A program made the position numbers and the translations under genes. The notes below the pieces were generated by a model, which was not told the DNA's origin, ran no database searches, and saw only the letters and a list, made by a program, of their open reading frames with translations. Shown here in pieces: positions 11,701-22,291 of a DNA stretch of 64,000 nucleotides. This DNA is from Luteipulveratus flavus (GTDB lineage: Bacteria; Actinomycetota; Actinomycetes; Actinomycetales; Dermatophilaceae), in NCBI RefSeq assembly GCF_029439465.1, contig NZ_JAROAV010000010.1, positions 209,327 to 273,326 on the forward strand, read 5' to 3'. Every line of letters begins with the position of its first letter. Position 1 is the first letter of the stretch.

Positions 11701-14082
11701 GTGAAGCGACGCCTGCTCGCCACCGCCACGGGTGGCACCGCAGCAGCGATGGTTCTCGCGCTCAACCCCATTGGCAGCTCGGCACACTCGGCCCCCATGG
11801 CCGACGCCGGTGGGAAGAAGAGCCCGTCGACCGTCGTGCGGGCGGACAACCTGCCCGACCCGCTTGCCAAGAAGGCAGCCGCCACCCGTCAGCACGCGGT
11901 GGAGAAGCTGCTGAAGGGCAAGGCCAAGACGAAGGTGATCAACGGCACCCGCGTCATCGTTCTCGACGACGGCACCCCGACGGCCGGCCAGAAGGCCGCC
12001 ATGGGCAAGAACGCCAAGAGGACGACCACCAAGGCCAAGTACGTCCAGTACGACGCCACCGAGACGTCGAACATCTTCACGGTGCTCGCGCAGTTCGGTA
12101 CGCAGACCAAGCCGGCCACCGGGGGGACCGCCGGCCCGCTGAAGAACCAGATCCCCAAGCCGGACCGTACGTACGACGGCACGGCCACGGACAACAACTC
12201 CACCTACTGGGTGTCGGACTTCAACCGCGACCACTACCAGAAGATGATGTTCGGCACGACCGGTGAGTCGTTCCACAACTTCTACCTGGCACAGTCGCTG
12301 GGGCGCCACAAGGTCCAGGGCGACGTCACCGACTGGGTCACCGTGCCCTACAACGAGGCTCGCTACGGCCACAACCCGGTCAAGGGCGACGGCACCAGCC
12401 AGTCCGAGGGCTACTGGGCGTTCATCGGCGACTCGCTGACCGCCTGGTACAACAGCCAGAAGGCCGCCGGCAAGACCGACGCCCAGATCAAGGACTACCT
12501 CAAGCAGTTCGACGTCTGGGACCGCAACGACTACGACGGCGACGGCAACTTCAACGAGCCCGACGGCTACATCGACCACTTCCAGGCCATCCACGCCGGT
12601 GAGGGCGAGGAGGCCGGTGGCGGCGCCGAGGGTGCCGACGCGATCTGGTCGCACCGCTGGGCCGTGCAGACCGGTGCGGGCTCGCAGGGCCCCGGCACCA
12701 ACAAGGCCGGTGGCGTCCAGATCGGCAGCACCGGGTTCTGGGTCCGCGACTACACCACGGAGCCGGAGAACGGCGGCCTCGGCGTGTTCGCGCACGAGTA
12801 CGGCCACGACCTGGGCCTGCCGGACCTGTACGACACCACCAACACCGCCACCAACGGCACCGGCTTCTGGACGCTGATGAGCGCCGGCTCGTGGCTCAAC
12901 CACGGCGGCGACGCGATCGGCACCACGCCCGGCTACATGGGTGCGTGGGAGAAGGCCCAGCTGGGCTGGTCGGACATCAAGGTCGTGCCGTACGGCAACG
13001 CCGGCAAGGTCAGCCTCGGCCCGGCCGACATGGACAACGAGACCAAGCCGCAGACGGTCGCGGTCACGCTGCCGGACAAGAAGGTCGACACCCCGTACAA
13101 CAAGCCGAAGTCGGGCTCGTACGAGTGGTGGTCGGGCCGCGGTGACGACCTGAACAACTCGCTCACCCGCGACATCGACCTGACCGGCAAGACGTCGGCC
13201 AGCGTCAGCGCCGCGGTCTGGTACCAGATCGAGGAGGGCTACGACTACCTCTACGGTCAGGTCTCCACCGACGGTGGCTCCACCTGGACCAACGTGGGCA
13301 AGGAGCTCTCCGGCGAGCAGCCGACCTGGGGCACCACGTCCTACGACCTGACGCCGTACGTGGGCAAGAAGATCAAGTTCCGCTTCCTGTACATGACCGA
13401 CGGTGGCTACAACGAGGCCGGTGCGTTCCTGGACGACATCGCCCTCACGACCGACGGCCAGACGGTGACCGACGACGTCGAGGCCGGCACCGGGGCGTGG
13501 ACCGCCAAGGGCTTCGTCCGCATGAACGGCACCGACTCCAAGATGGTGTCGCACTACTACCTGGCGGAGTACCGCCGGTACAGCGGCTACGACACCACGC
13601 TGAAGCAGGGTCCGTACAACTTCGGCTTCGGCCCGCAGCGTCCGGACTTCGTGGAGCACTACCCCTACCAGGACGGTCTGCTGGTCAGCTACGTCGACGG
13701 TGAGTACGCGGACAACAACGTCTCGGCGCACCCGGGTCACGGGCAGGTCCTGCCGGTCGACGCCCACGCCAAGCCGATGATGTGGCCGGACAACACGCTG
13801 GTCGGCAACAAGATCCAGCCGTACGACGCCACCTTCGGTACCGAGAAGACGGACGCGTTCACGCTGCACAAGAACGGTCTCGCCGCCAACGTCCCGTCGC
13901 GTCCCGCGGTGACGACGTTCGACGACACCAACCCGAACGCGTACTGGTACGAGTCGGGCAAGTACAACTCGGTCAAGGTCGCCGGCACCGGCACCAAGAT
14001 CCAGGTCCTGGGCAAGCAGGGCGACGGTCTGGAGCTGAAGCTCGGCTTCCCGACCGGCAGCATGCTGGCCAAGGGTCACTGA
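11701..14082 (+). CDS. Secreted M6 metalloprotease (immune inhibitor A family)
   Basis: A 793-residue exported protease of peptidase family M6. The N-terminus VKRRLLATATGG plus Ala/Leu-rich segment to about residue 32 is a signal peptide, followed by a Lys-rich propeptide. The zinc site is FAHEYGHDLGLPDLYD with H365-E-Y-G-H369, and GFWTLMSAGSW follows as in the family. The middle has YDGDGNFNEPDGYIDHF, a likely calcium loop. C-terminal to it are two beta-sandwich regions (STDGGSTWTNVG, GAFLDDIALTTDG) typical of immune inhibitor A. GTG 11701 has the best ribosome binding site in the region, AGGAGG seven bases upstream. Family members degrade extracellular proteins. Codon use matches the neighbours. 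Confidence 0.93.
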   Translation: MKRRLLATATGGTAAAMVLALNPIGSSAHSAPMADAGGKKSPSTVVRADNLPDPLAKKAAATRQHAVEKLLKGKAKTKVINGTRVIVLDDGTPTAGQKAAMGKNAKRTTTKAKYVQYDATETSNIFTVLAQFGTQTKPATGGTAGPLKNQIPKPDRTYDGTATDNNSTYWVSDFNRDHYQKMMFGTTGESFHNFYLAQSLGRHKVQGDVTDWVTVPYNEARYGHNPVKGDGTSQSEGYWAFIGDSLTAWYNSQKAAGKTDAQIKDYLKQFDVWDRNDYDGDGNFNEPDGYIDHFQAIHAGEGEEAGGGAEGADAIWSHRWAVQTGAGSQGPGTNKAGGVQIGSTGFWVRDYTTEPENGGLGVFAHEYGHDLGLPDLYDTTNTATNGTGFWTLMSAGSWLNHGGDAIGTTPGYMGAWEKAQLGWSDIKVVPYGNAGKVSLGPADMDNETKPQTVAVTLPDKKVDTPYNKPKSGSYEWWSGRGDDLNNSLTRDIDLTGKTSASVSAAVWYQIEEGYDYLYGQVSTDGGSTWTNVGKELSGEQPTWGTTSYDLTPYVGKKIKFRFLYMTDGGYNEAGAFLDDIALTTDGQTVTDDVEAGTGAWTAKGFVRMNGTDSKMVSHYYLAEYRRYSGYDTTLKQGPYNFGFGPQRPDFVEHYPYQDGLLVSYVDGEYADNNVSAHPGHGQVLPVDAHAKPMMWPDNTLVGNKIQPYDATFGTEKTDAFTLHKNGLAANVPSRPAVTTFDDTNPNAYWYESGKYNSVKVAGTGTKIQVLGKQGDGLELKLGFPTGSMLAKGH

Positions 14083-14111
14083 TCCACGGCTGAGCACCAG
14101 CAACACCAGCG

Positions 14112-14138
14112 GCGGCCCCGGGCGATGCCCGGGGCCGC
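14112..14138 (+). terminator. Terminator of the M6 protease gene
   Basis: A perfect 12-base hairpin, GCGGCCCCGGGC and GCCCGGGGCCGC, with a GAT loop, 30 bases after the stop. There is no U-run, as is common for actinobacterial terminators. Confidence 0.75.
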
Positions 14139-14174
14139 TGCGCGTCCCCGCAGCAGTGAGGCAGGATCGTCCCC

Positions 14175-15509
14175 ATGGATCGCCAGCAGGAGTTCGTGCT
14201 CCGGACCATCGAGGAGCGTGACATCCGCTTCGTGCGGATGTGGTTCACCGACGTGCTCGGCACGCTGAAGTCCGTCTCCATCGCGCCCGCCGAGCTGGAG
14301 GGCGCGTTCGCCGAGGGCATCGGCTTCGACGGCAGCGTCATCGAGGGCCTCGCCCGCGTGTACGAGTCGGACATGCTGCTGCGCCCGGACGCCACGACGT
14401 TCCAGGTGCTGCCCTGGCGCGGGGAGAACCCCGGCACGGCGCGGATGTTCGGTGACATCCGGCTGCCGGACGGCAACGCCAGCGCCGCGGACCCGCGTAC
14501 GGTGCTGCGCCGGGCGATGGCCCGCGGGGCGGAGCAGGGCTTCACCTTCTACACCCACCCCGAGATCGAGTTCTACCTCTTCCGCCCGGACGTCGCGCCG
14601 GGCATGCCGCCGACGCCGGTGGACCAGGCGGGCTTCTTCGACCACGTCCCGCACGGCACGGCGCACGACTTCCGCCGGGCGGCGATCACGACGCTGGAGA
14701 ACATGGGCATCTCGGTGGAGTTCAGCCACCACGAGGGCGGTCCGGGTCAGAACGAGATCGACCTGCGGTACGCCGACGCCCTCGCCACGGCGGACAACAT
14801 CATGACGTTCCGGGCGGTGGTCAAGGAGGTCGCGCTGGAGCGCGGCGTCTTCGCCTCCTTCATGCCCAAGCCGCTGGCGGGTCACCCGGGCTCGGCCATG
14901 CACACCCACGTCTCGCTCTTCGACGGTGACAGCAACGCCTTCTACGAGGCCGGCGCCCCGTACCAGCTGTCGATGACGGGGCGGAAGTTCATCGCCGGCC
15001 TGCTGCGGCACGCCAACGAGATCAGCGCCGTCACCAACCAGTGGGTCAACTCCTACAAGCGGATCTGGGGCGGCGGCGAAGCACCCGCGCACGTGTGCTG
15101 GGGTCACAACAACCGCAGCGCGATGGTGCGGGTCCCGATGCACAAGCCCGGCAAGGGGCAGAGCACCCGCATCGAGGTCCGGTCGCTGGACTCCGCGTGC
15201 AACCCCTACCTCTCCTACGCGCTGCTCCTCGCGGCCGGCCTGAAGGGCATCGAGGAGGACTACGAGCTGCCGGCCGAGGCCGAGGACGACGTGTGGTCGC
15301 TCACCGACCGTGAGCGTCGCGCCATGGGCATCGACCCGCTGCCCGCGTCGCTGGACGAGGCGATCCGCATCATGGAGGACTCCGAACTGGTCGCCGAGAC
15401 GCTCGGGGAGCACGTCTTCGACTTCTTCCTGCGCAACAAGCGCTCGGAGTGGGCGGCCTACCGCGAGCAGGTCACCGCGTTCGAGCTCGAGCAGTACCTG
15501 CACCTGTGA
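14175..15509 (+). CDS. glnA2: Glutamine synthetase, GlnA2 type
   Basis: A 444-residue type I glutamine synthetase fold (glutamate + NH3 + ATP to glutamine). It is much closer to mycobacterial GlnA2 (Rv2222c) than to GlnA1: MDRQQEFVLRTIEERDIRFV, FDGSVIEGLARV and FSHHEGGPGQNEIDLR are shared with it. Catalytic segments are GHPGSAMHTHVSLF and NRSAMVRVP. The adenylylation tyrosine found in GlnA1 is absent: the equivalent loop reads EDDVWSLTDRE. It therefore should not be a direct target of the GlnE encoded next. A CAGGAT hexamer lies seven bases before the ATG. Its stop overlaps the glnE start by four bases. Confidence 0.92.
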   Translation: MDRQQEFVLRTIEERDIRFVRMWFTDVLGTLKSVSIAPAELEGAFAEGIGFDGSVIEGLARVYESDMLLRPDATTFQVLPWRGENPGTARMFGDIRLPDGNASAADPRTVLRRAMARGAEQGFTFYTHPEIEFYLFRPDVAPGMPPTPVDQAGFFDHVPHGTAHDFRRAAITTLENMGISVEFSHHEGGPGQNEIDLRYADALATADNIMTFRAVVKEVALERGVFASFMPKPLAGHPGSAMHTHVSLFDGDSNAFYEAGAPYQLSMTGRKFIAGLLRHANEISAVTNQWVNSYKRIWGGGEAPAHVCWGHNNRSAMVRVPMHKPGKGQSTRIEVRSLDSACNPYLSYALLLAAGLKGIEEDYELPAEAEDDVWSLTDRERRAMGIDPLPASLDEAIRIMEDSELVAETLGEHVFDFFLRNKRSEWAAYREQVTAFELEQYLHL

Positions 15510-18490
15510 GTCCGGAACGACCCGTCAGCCGGCCGGGCGCCCTGGTCCGGGCCGGGTTCGCCGACCACACCCGGGCGGCGGGCATGCTGGACGAGCTCGG
15601 GTCGACCGACCAGGCCGGCCTGGTCACCGCGCTGGGCCGCACCGCCGACCCGGACGGCGCCCTGCTCGGCCTCCTGCGTGTACGGGAGGCGCTGGCCGAC
15701 GGCCAGCGAGCCGATCTGGACGCGCTGCTGAGCAGCGCGGATCAGCCTCGCCACCGCCTGCTGGCCGTCCTCGGGGCGTCCTCGGCGCTCACCGACCACC
15801 TGGTGCGGCACCCGGAGCAGTGGCGGGACGTCATCGACGCCGAACGACGCGACGCCGTCCAGCTGGCGCGGCTGCTGTGCGGTGAGGTCACCGACCGTGG
15901 CGAGCTGACGGCGTACGACGCGCTGCGGATCGCCTACCGACGCCAGCTGCTGCAGATCGCGGCGATCGACCTCACCAGCGATCCGTACGACGAGATGCCC
16001 GCGACCGGCGAGGCGCTGGCCGACCTGGCGGGCGCCGCGCTGGAGGCGGCGCTGCTGATCGCGCGCGAGGAGCACGACGCCCCGCAGCGGTGCCGGCTCT
16101 CGGTCATCGGCATGGGCAAGACCGGCGGGCTGGAGCTGAACTACCTCTCCGACGTGGACGTGGTCTTCGTCGCCGAGCCGGCGGACGGTGTCGAGGAGGA
16201 CGAGGCGATCGCGGTCGCGACCGCGCTGGCCACGTCCGCGATGCGCGCCTGCTCCGCCTCCACCGGTGAGGGCAACCTGTGGCAGGTCGATGCGAATCTG
16301 CGCCCCGAGGGCAAGAACGGCCCGCTGGTCCGGACCGTGGAGAGCCACCGCGCGTACTACGAGCGGTGGGCCAAGACCTGGGAGTTCCAGGCGCTGCTGA
16401 AGGCCCGACCCATCGCCGGTGACGCCGAGGTGGGCGCTGCGTACCTCGAGGCGATGACGCCGATGGTGTGGCAGGCGAGCACCCGGGAGAACTTCGTCGA
16501 GGACGTCCAGGCGATGCGGCGGCGCGTCGAGGACAACGTCCCGCCCGCGGAGGCAGCGCGTCAGCTGAAGCTGGGCCCGGGTGGCCTGCGCGACATCGAG
16601 TTCAGCGTCCAGCTGCTGCAGCTGGTGCACGGCCGAGCCGACGACCGGATCCGGCAGCGCAGCACCCTCGCCGCGCTCGACGCGCTCTCGCGCCGGGGGT
16701 ACGTCGGTCGCTCGGACGCCCACGAGCTGGACGTCGCCTACCGCTTCCTGCGCGTCCTGGAGCACCGCATCCAGCTGTCCCGGATGCGGCGTACCCACCT
16801 GATGCCCACCAGCGAGGCGGACCTGCGCCGCCTCGGTCGCAGCGTCGGTGAGTTCTCCGACCCGGGCGAGACGATCACGAAGATGTGGCGCGGGAAGGCG
16901 CGAGAGGTGCGCCGCCTGCACGAGCGGCTCTTCTACCGACCGCTCCTGTCGGCGGTCGCTCGGCTGAGCGACGACGACGCGACGCTGAGCCCCGCGGACG
17001 CGCGAGAACGACTGGCAGCACTCGGTTTTCGTGATCCCGCCGGGGCGATCCGGCACATCGAGGCGCTCTCGTCCGGTGTCAGCCGCCGCGCCGTCATGCA
17101 GCGGACCCTGCTGCCGGTGATGCTGCAGTGGTTCGCGAACGAGGCGGACCCGGACGCCGGGCTGCTGGCCTTCCGCCGCATCAGCGACGAGCTCGGCACG
17201 AGCCCCTGGTACCTCAAGCAGCTGCGTGAGGGGTCCTCGGCGCAGCAGCTGGCCAAGATCCTGGCGAGCAGCAGGTACGCCGCGGCGATGCTCGAACGCT
17301 CCCCGTCGGCGGTCGCGATGCTGGACGACCCGGACGCCATGACGCCGCGGACCCTGGACGCACTCACCCGCACGATGGGCGCGGCGGCCCGCAGGCACCG
17401 CGACGCGGACCAGGCGGCGCTCGCAGCGCGCGCGGTCCGCCGGACCGAGCTGCTGCGGATCTCGATCGCCGACCTGCTCGGCCTGCTGGACCTCGACCAG
17501 GTCGAGGTCGCGCTGACGGACGTCATGGCCGCGACGGTGCAGGCGGTTCTCGACGTGGCGGTCCGCAGGGTCGAGGCGGAGCACGGCGAGCTGGTGACGA
17601 GCCTGGCCGTGATCGGGATGGGCCGGTTCGGCGGCCGTGAGATGGGCTACAGCAGCGACGCCGACGTGATGTTCGTCCATCGGCCGCACGAGGATGCCGA
17701 CGACCAGCGCGCCCAGGAGCAGGCCCTCGCCGTCGTCACCGAGCTCCGGCGCCTGGTCCAGCTCAGCGGCCCGGACCCCGCGCTGACGGTCGATGCGGAC
17801 CTGCGGCCCGAGGGCAAGGCGGGCCCGCTGGTGCGCAGCCTCGACTCCTACCGGGCGTACTACGACCGGTGGTCGGAAGGCTGGGAGGCGCAGGCGCTGC
17901 TGCGCGCGACGCCGGTGGCCGGCGACCGGGAGCTGGGACGCGCGTTCGCCGAGCTGATCGATCCGCTGCGCTGGCCGGCGGACGGTCTGAGCGTCCGGGC
18001 GGTGCGGCAGATCCGCACGCTCAAGGCCCGGATGGAGGCCGAGCGCATCCCGCGCGGCGGTGACCGCAAGACGCACTTCAAGCTCGGCCACGGCGGACTC
18101 GCCGACGTCGAGTGGACCGTCCAGCTGCTCCAGCTGGAGCACGCCGGCCAGGTTCCGGGACTGCGGCACCCGGGGACGATGACGCCCCTGCAGCGGGCGG
18201 CGGACGCGGGTCTGCTCGGTCACGAGCAGGCCGAGGCGTTGCGCGAGGCGTGGACCCTGGCGACCCTGCTGCGTAACGCGTCGGTGCTGTGGCGGGGGCG
18301 CCCGGTCGACGCGCTGCCCAGCGACCTGCGCGACGGTGACGGGATCGGCCGCATCCTGGGCATGCCCACCGGGTCGGGCCCGGCGCTGCACGACGACTAC
18401 CGCCGCTGCGCGCGGCGTGCCCGCGCCGTGGTCGACGAGTGCTTCTACGGCACCCCACCCTCCGAGAACGGCGCCCGTCCGGGCCGCTGA
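15506..18490 (+). CDS. glnE: Glutamine-synthetase adenylyltransferase/adenylyl-removing enzyme
   Basis: A 994-residue bifunctional enzyme that adds and removes AMP on the tyrosine of glutamine synthetase (GlnA1) according to nitrogen status. Two nucleotidyltransferase domains are visible: the N-terminal deadenylase with [16 protein letters not shown] and the C-terminal adenylylase with [16 protein letters not shown], each followed by [15 protein letters not shown] or [15 protein letters not shown]. Length is normal. GTG 15506 overlaps the glnA2 stop in GTGA, indicating translational coupling; GTG 15524 is an alternative. The expected substrate GlnA1 is not in the window. Confidence 0.95.
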   Translation: MSPERPVSRPGALVRAGFADHTRAAGMLDELGSTDQAGLVTALGRTADPDGALLGLLRVREALADGQRADLDALLSSADQPRHRLLAVLGASSALTDHLVRHPEQWRDVIDAERRDAVQLARLLCGEVTDRGELTAYDALRIAYRRQLLQIAAIDLTSDPYDEMPATGEALADLAGAALEAALLIAREEHDAPQRCRLSVIGMGKTGGLELNYLSDVDVVFVAEPADGVEEDEAIAVATALATSAMRACSASTGEGNLWQVDANLRPEGKNGPLVRTVESHRAYYERWAKTWEFQALLKARPIAGDAEVGAAYLEAMTPMVWQASTRENFVEDVQAMRRRVEDNVPPAEAARQLKLGPGGLRDIEFSVQLLQLVHGRADDRIRQRSTLAALDALSRRGYVGRSDAHELDVAYRFLRVLEHRIQLSRMRRTHLMPTSEADLRRLGRSVGEFSDPGETITKMWRGKAREVRRLHERLFYRPLLSAVARLSDDDATLSPADARERLAALGFRDPAGAIRHIEALSSGVSRRAVMQRTLLPVMLQWFANEADPDAGLLAFRRISDELGTSPWYLKQLREGSSAQQLAKILASSRYAAAMLERSPSAVAMLDDPDAMTPRTLDALTRTMGAAARRHRDADQAALAARAVRRTELLRISIADLLGLLDLDQVEVALTDVMAATVQAVLDVAVRRVEAEHGELVTSLAVIGMGRFGGREMGYSSDADVMFVHRPHEDADDQRAQEQALAVVTELRRLVQLSGPDPALTVDADLRPEGKAGPLVRSLDSYRAYYDRWSEGWEAQALLRATPVAGDRELGRAFAELIDPLRWPADGLSVRAVRQIRTLKARMEAERIPRGGDRKTHFKLGHGGLADVEWTVQLLQLEHAGQVPGLRHPGTMTPLQRAADAGLLGHEQAEALREAWTLATLLRNASVLWRGRPVDALPSDLRDGDGIGRILGMPTGSGPALHDDYRRCARRARAVVDECFYGTPPSENGARPGR

Positions 18491-18581
18491 GACCGCCGAG
18501 GTCGTCGGCCTGCCGCGGCCCGGCGAGCGTCCGAGAGACCCGACGGCTGAGATGGCCCCGCAGGGCGTGTCGGGCGGTTCG

Positions 18582-18587
18582 TAGAAT
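18582..18587 (+). promoter_or_regulatory. -10 element of the his operon
   Basis: TAGAAT, seven bases before the GTG of hisD, with no ribosome binding site between. It is a near-consensus -10 and supports a leaderless his mRNA without any room for a leader-peptide attenuator. Confidence 0.6.
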
Positions 18588-18594
18588 CGATCAG

Positions 18595-19941
18595 GTGATC
18601 ACACGTACCGACCTGCGCGGTCCTGCGCTCGCGTCCCTCGACGCGCGCGGCCTGCGCGACACGTTGCCCCGGGCGGCCTTCGACGTCGAGGCAGCCCTCG
18701 ACGTCGTTCGACCGATCTGCGAGCAGGTACGGCATCACGGCGCCGAGGCGCTGCGCGAGCTGTCCGAGCGGTTCGACCAGGTCCGGCCGCAGTCGTTGCG
18801 CGTCCCGGGCGAGGTGCTGGCCGCCGCGCTGGAGCAGCTCGACCCCGACATCCGGGCGGCGCTCACCGAGGCGATCCGGCGGGCGCGGCTCGTCCACGAC
18901 GATCAGCGACGCACCGACACCACGACCCACGTCGCGCCGGGCGGCACCGTCACCGAGCGGTGGGTGCCGGTCGACCGGGTCGGCCTGTACGTCCCCGGCG
19001 GCGTCGCCGTCCTCGCCAGCAGCGTGGTCATGAACGTCGTGCCCGCGCAGGCGGCCGGCGTCACCTCGCTCGCGGTGGCGAGCCCGCCGCAGCGCTCCAA
19101 CACCGGGGCGTTCGCCGGCTACCCCGACCCGACCATCCTGGCCGCGTGCGCGCTGCTGGGCGTGGACGAGGTCTACGCGGTCGGCGGTGCTCAGGCGATC
19201 GCGATGTTCGCCTACGGCGCCCGCGAGGACGACGGCACGACCGTGTGCGAGCCGGTCAGCCTCGTCACCGGTCCGGGCAACATCTACGTCGTGGCGGCCA
19301 AGCGGCTGCTCAAGGGTCTGATCGGCATCGACTCCGAGGCGGGCCCGACCGAGATCGCGATCCTCGCCGACGAGACCGCGGACGCCGAGCACGTGGCGGC
19401 CGACCTCATCAGCCAGGCGGAGCACGACACCCTCGCGGCCGCGGTGCTCGTCACCGACAGCGAGGAGCTCGCCACCGCCGTGGAGGCGGCGCTGGAGCGC
19501 CGGGTGGCCCGGACCAAGCACGCCGAGCGCATCCGCATCTCGTTGACAGGTGAGCAGTCCGGCATCGTCCTGGTCGACGACGTCGAGGCTGGTGTGCGGG
19601 TCGTGGACGCGTACGCGGCCGAGCACCTGGAGATCCAGACCCGCGACGCCGCGGCGGTCGCCGCCCGGATCCGCAACGCGGGCGCGATCTTCGTTGGCGC
19701 GTACGCCCCGGTCAGCCTGGGCGACTACGCCGCGGGCTCCAACCACGTCCTGCCGACCGGCGGCTGCGCCTGCCACAGCTCGGGTCTGTCGGTGCAGTCG
19801 TTCCTGCGCGGCATCCACGTCGTCGACTACACCCAGGACGCGCTGCGCGAGGTGGCCGGTGTCGTGACGACCCTCGCGCAGGCGGAGGACCTGCCGGCGC
19901 ACGGCGAGGCGGTCACGGCGCGCTTCGAGTCCGATGAGTGA
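18595..19941 (+). CDS. hisD: Histidinol dehydrogenase
   Basis: A 448-residue zinc enzyme for the last two steps of histidine synthesis, histidinol to histidinal to histidine with NAD. Recognised by [49 protein letters not shown] and [21 protein letters not shown] carries the catalytic Glu-His and NHVLPTGG a metal ligand. The GTG at 18595 (VITRTDLRG) is set by the promoter hexamer. It heads the his operon and overlaps hisC by eight bases. Confidence 0.96.
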   Translation: MITRTDLRGPALASLDARGLRDTLPRAAFDVEAALDVVRPICEQVRHHGAEALRELSERFDQVRPQSLRVPGEVLAAALEQLDPDIRAALTEAIRRARLVHDDQRRTDTTTHVAPGGTVTERWVPVDRVGLYVPGGVAVLASSVVMNVVPAQAAGVTSLAVASPPQRSNTGAFAGYPDPTILAACALLGVDEVYAVGGAQAIAMFAYGAREDDGTTVCEPVSLVTGPGNIYVVAAKRLLKGLIGIDSEAGPTEIAILADETADAEHVAADLISQAEHDTLAAAVLVTDSEELATAVEAALERRVARTKHAERIRISLTGEQSGIVLVDDVEAGVRVVDAYAAEHLEIQTRDAAAVAARIRNAGAIFVGAYAPVSLGDYAAGSNHVLPTGGCACHSSGLSVQSFLRGIHVVDYTQDALREVAGVVTTLAQAEDLPAHGEAVTARFESDE

Positions 19942-21067
19942 GCCGGTCACCGGGGTGCGGGCGCTGCTGCGTCCCGACCTGCAGGGCCGGACTCCGTACG
20001 GCGCGCCGCAGCTGGACGTACCCGTCGCCCTCAACACCAACGAGTCCTCCTACCCGGTGCCGGACGCGGTCGTGCAGACGATCGTCGAGCGCGTCGGCGA
20101 GGTCGCGGCGAGCCTGAACCGCTACCCCGACCGCGAGTTCACCCGGCTGCGGACGGAGCTGGCCGCCTACCTCACCCGGACGACCGGGCCGGTGCTGAGC
20201 GCGGACCAGCTGTGGGCCGGCAACGGCAGCAACGAGGTGCTCTCCCACCTGGTGCAGGCGTTCGGCGGGCCGGGGCGGACGGCGCTGGGCTTCACGCCGT
20301 CGTACTCCATGCACCCGATCATCACCCGCTCGCTCGGGACGGAGTGGGTCGACGGGCTGCGGGGGAGTGCCGACGGGCTCTTCGACCTCGACGTCGACCG
20401 CGCGGTCGAACAGGCCCGCACCACCGACCCGAACCTCGTCTTCCTCACCTCGCCGAACAACCCGACCGGCACCGCGTTGTCCCTCGACGTCGTCGCGGCG
20501 GTGTACGACGCGGCCCCGCACGCGGTAATCGTGGTGGACGAGGCGTACGCCGAGTTCGCCCGCCCCGGCACGCCGAGCGCGACGACACTGCTGGCCGGAC
20601 GCGACCGCCTCGTCGTCACCCGCACGATGAGCAAGGCGTTCGCGTTCGCGGGCGTACGGCTGGGTTATCTCGCCGCCGACGCGCAGCTCACCGAGCTGCT
20701 CCGGCTGGTCCGGCTGCCGTACCACCTGTCCGCGGTGACCCAGGCGGTGGCGCTCGCGGCGCTCGAGCACGCCGACCTGATGCTCGGCATGGTCGAGGCG
20801 ATCAAGACCGAGCGGGACCGTCTGGTCGACGGCGCCCTGTCGCTCGGGCTGCGACCCGTCCCGAGCGACGCGAACTTCGTTCTCGTCGGTGGGTTCGTGG
20901 ACGCCCCCCGGACCTGGCAGGCTCTGCTGGAGGAAGGTGTCCTCGTCCGTGACGTCGGGATCCCGCACCACCTGCGGATCACGGCCGGGACGCCGCAGGA
21001 GACCGACGCCGTGCTCGCCGCGCTGGCGAGCGTCGGCGGCAGCGACCGAGAGGAGCAGGTCCGATGA
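19934..21067 (+). CDS. hisC: Histidinol-phosphate aminotransferase
   Basis: A 377-residue fold-type I PLP aminotransferase that makes histidinol phosphate from imidazole acetol phosphate and glutamate. Visible are [10 protein letters not shown] at the start, GNGSNEVL (PLP phosphate), [22 protein letters not shown] and the Schiff-base lysine in [15 protein letters not shown]. Length is normal. The start lies inside the hisD end and the stop overlaps hisB (ATGA), so the operon is tightly coupled. Confidence 0.95.
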   Translation: MSEPVTGVRALLRPDLQGRTPYGAPQLDVPVALNTNESSYPVPDAVVQTIVERVGEVAASLNRYPDREFTRLRTELAAYLTRTTGPVLSADQLWAGNGSNEVLSHLVQAFGGPGRTALGFTPSYSMHPIITRSLGTEWVDGLRGSADGLFDLDVDRAVEQARTTDPNLVFLTSPNNPTGTALSLDVVAAVYDAAPHAVIVVDEAYAEFARPGTPSATTLLAGRDRLVVTRTMSKAFAFAGVRLGYLAADAQLTELLRLVRLPYHLSAVTQAVALAALEHADLMLGMVEAIKTERDRLVDGALSLGLRPVPSDANFVLVGGFVDAPRTWQALLEEGVLVRDVGIPHHLRITAGTPQETDAVLAALASVGGSDREEQVR

Positions 21068-21663
21068 GCCGGACGGCGCAGATCACGCGCACGACCAAGG
21101 AGAGCTCGGTCGACCTGTGGCTCGACCTCGACGGCTCGGGGACGGCGGAGGTCAGCACCGGCGTGCGGTTCTACGACCACATGCTGGAGAGCCTGGCCAA
21201 GCACAGCCTGATCGACCTGCGCGTCGAGGCGAGCGGCGACCTGGACGTCGATGCCCACCACACCGTCGAGGACACCGCGATCGTGCTCGGCCAGGCGGTC
21301 CGCGAGGCGCTCGGCGACAAGAGCGGCATCGCCCGTTTCGGGGACGCGACCGTCCCGCTGGACGAGGCCCTCGTGCACGCCGTCGTCGACGTCGCCGGCC
21401 GGCCGTACTGCGTCCACACCGGCGAGCCCGAGGGCCAGGTGTACGCGATCATCGGCGGGACGTACACCGGCTCGCTCACCCAGCACGTGATGGAGTCCTT
21501 CGCCCACCACGCGGCGATCGCGCTGCACATCCGCGTCCTCTCCGGGCGCGACCCGCACCACATCGTCGAGGCACAGTTCAAGGCGCTGGCCCGGGCGCTG
21601 CGGGCGGCCGTCGCGCTCGATCCCCGGGTCAAGGGCATCCCGAGTGCCAAGGGGGCGCTCTGA
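21064..21663 (+). CDS. hisB: Imidazoleglycerol-phosphate dehydratase
   Basis: A 199-residue manganese enzyme converting imidazole glycerol phosphate to imidazole acetol phosphate. The two metal-binding repeats are seen as [13 protein letters not shown] with [14 protein letters not shown], and [14 protein letters not shown] with [14 protein letters not shown]. It is the monofunctional form without a phosphatase domain, as usual in actinobacteria. It overlaps hisC by four bases, and the next gene begins one base after its stop. Confidence 0.96.
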   Translation: MSRTAQITRTTKESSVDLWLDLDGSGTAEVSTGVRFYDHMLESLAKHSLIDLRVEASGDLDVDAHHTVEDTAIVLGQAVREALGDKSGIARFGDATVPLDEALVHAVVDVAGRPYCVHTGEPEGQVYAIIGGTYTGSLTQHVMESFAHHAAIALHIRVLSGRDPHHIVEAQFKALARALRAAVALDPRVKGIPSAKGAL

Positions 21664-21664
21664 G

Positions 21665-22291
21665 ATGACCGCGACCGCGTCGACCCTCCCGGGCCTGCTG
21701 CTGCTGCAGGGCGAGCCGCGCAGGGTCGGCAGCTGGGTGGCACGTGGGACCGTACCCGCGTACGTGCTCCCCGTCGGCGGCTGGACGGCCGTCGTCGCGG
21801 CCGGTGAGTCCGCTGCGAAGGCACCGTACGACGACGGGCTGACGATGCTCGCCAACCGCCCGGTGCCGCACGGCTTCCGCGGGTCGGTGGGGTTCTTCTC
21901 GATCGACGGGCGCGCGGTCGTCGTCGTGCAGCGGCGCGGCTGGCGGACCATCCCGCGCTGGCTGGTGTGGGAGCCGGGCCACGGCGCGCAGCGCGTCCAC
22001 GGTCTGTCGCCGCTGCGCTCCAGCGACCTGCTGGACGTGGTCGGCGTCGCGCCCGAGGAGACCCAGACCCTGCGGTCGCTGCTGCGCTCGACCGAGGGCG
22101 AGTCGCTGGACCTCCTGCGCGATCTGATCGACGCGCTGGCCCTGCCCGCCGGCCGGATGCTGTCGGGTTCGGGTGTCCCGACCCAGCCCGACGCCACGCT
22201 GGTGACACCGGGGGAGCGGGACGTCGCCCGGTTCGAGCGGGTCGTCGGCGAGGACCGCGCCATCCGGGCGGAGCAGGAGGACCTCTCGTGA
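21665..22291 (+). CDS. Uncharacterised protein within the his operon
   Basis: A 208-residue soluble protein that I do not recognise, placed between hisB and hisH with a one-base gap before and a four-base GTGA overlap after, so it is co-translated with the pathway. The N-terminal part (LPGLLLLQGEPRRVGSWVARG, then a hydrophobic strand WTAVVAA) and an Arg-rich middle RGWRTIPRWLVWEPGH are followed by an acidic, helix-like half. No catalytic motif or membrane segment is obvious. Similar unknown genes at this place are, to my memory, common in actinobacteria, which would suggest a link to histidine synthesis; this is inference. Confidence 0.7.
   Translation: MTATASTLPGLLLLQGEPRRVGSWVARGTVPAYVLPVGGWTAVVAAGESAAKAPYDDGLTMLANRPVPHGFRGSVGFFSIDGRAVVVVQRRGWRTIPRWLVWEPGHGAQRVHGLSPLRSSDLLDVVGVAPEETQTLRSLLRSTEGESLDLLRDLIDALALPAGRMLSGSGVPTQPDATLVTPGERDVARFERVVGEDRAIRAEQEDLS

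Noticed and set aside
15458..18391. Open frame of 977 codons antisense to glnE
   Set aside because: Same reason; glnE motifs on the plus strand are clear and the antisense product has no domain.
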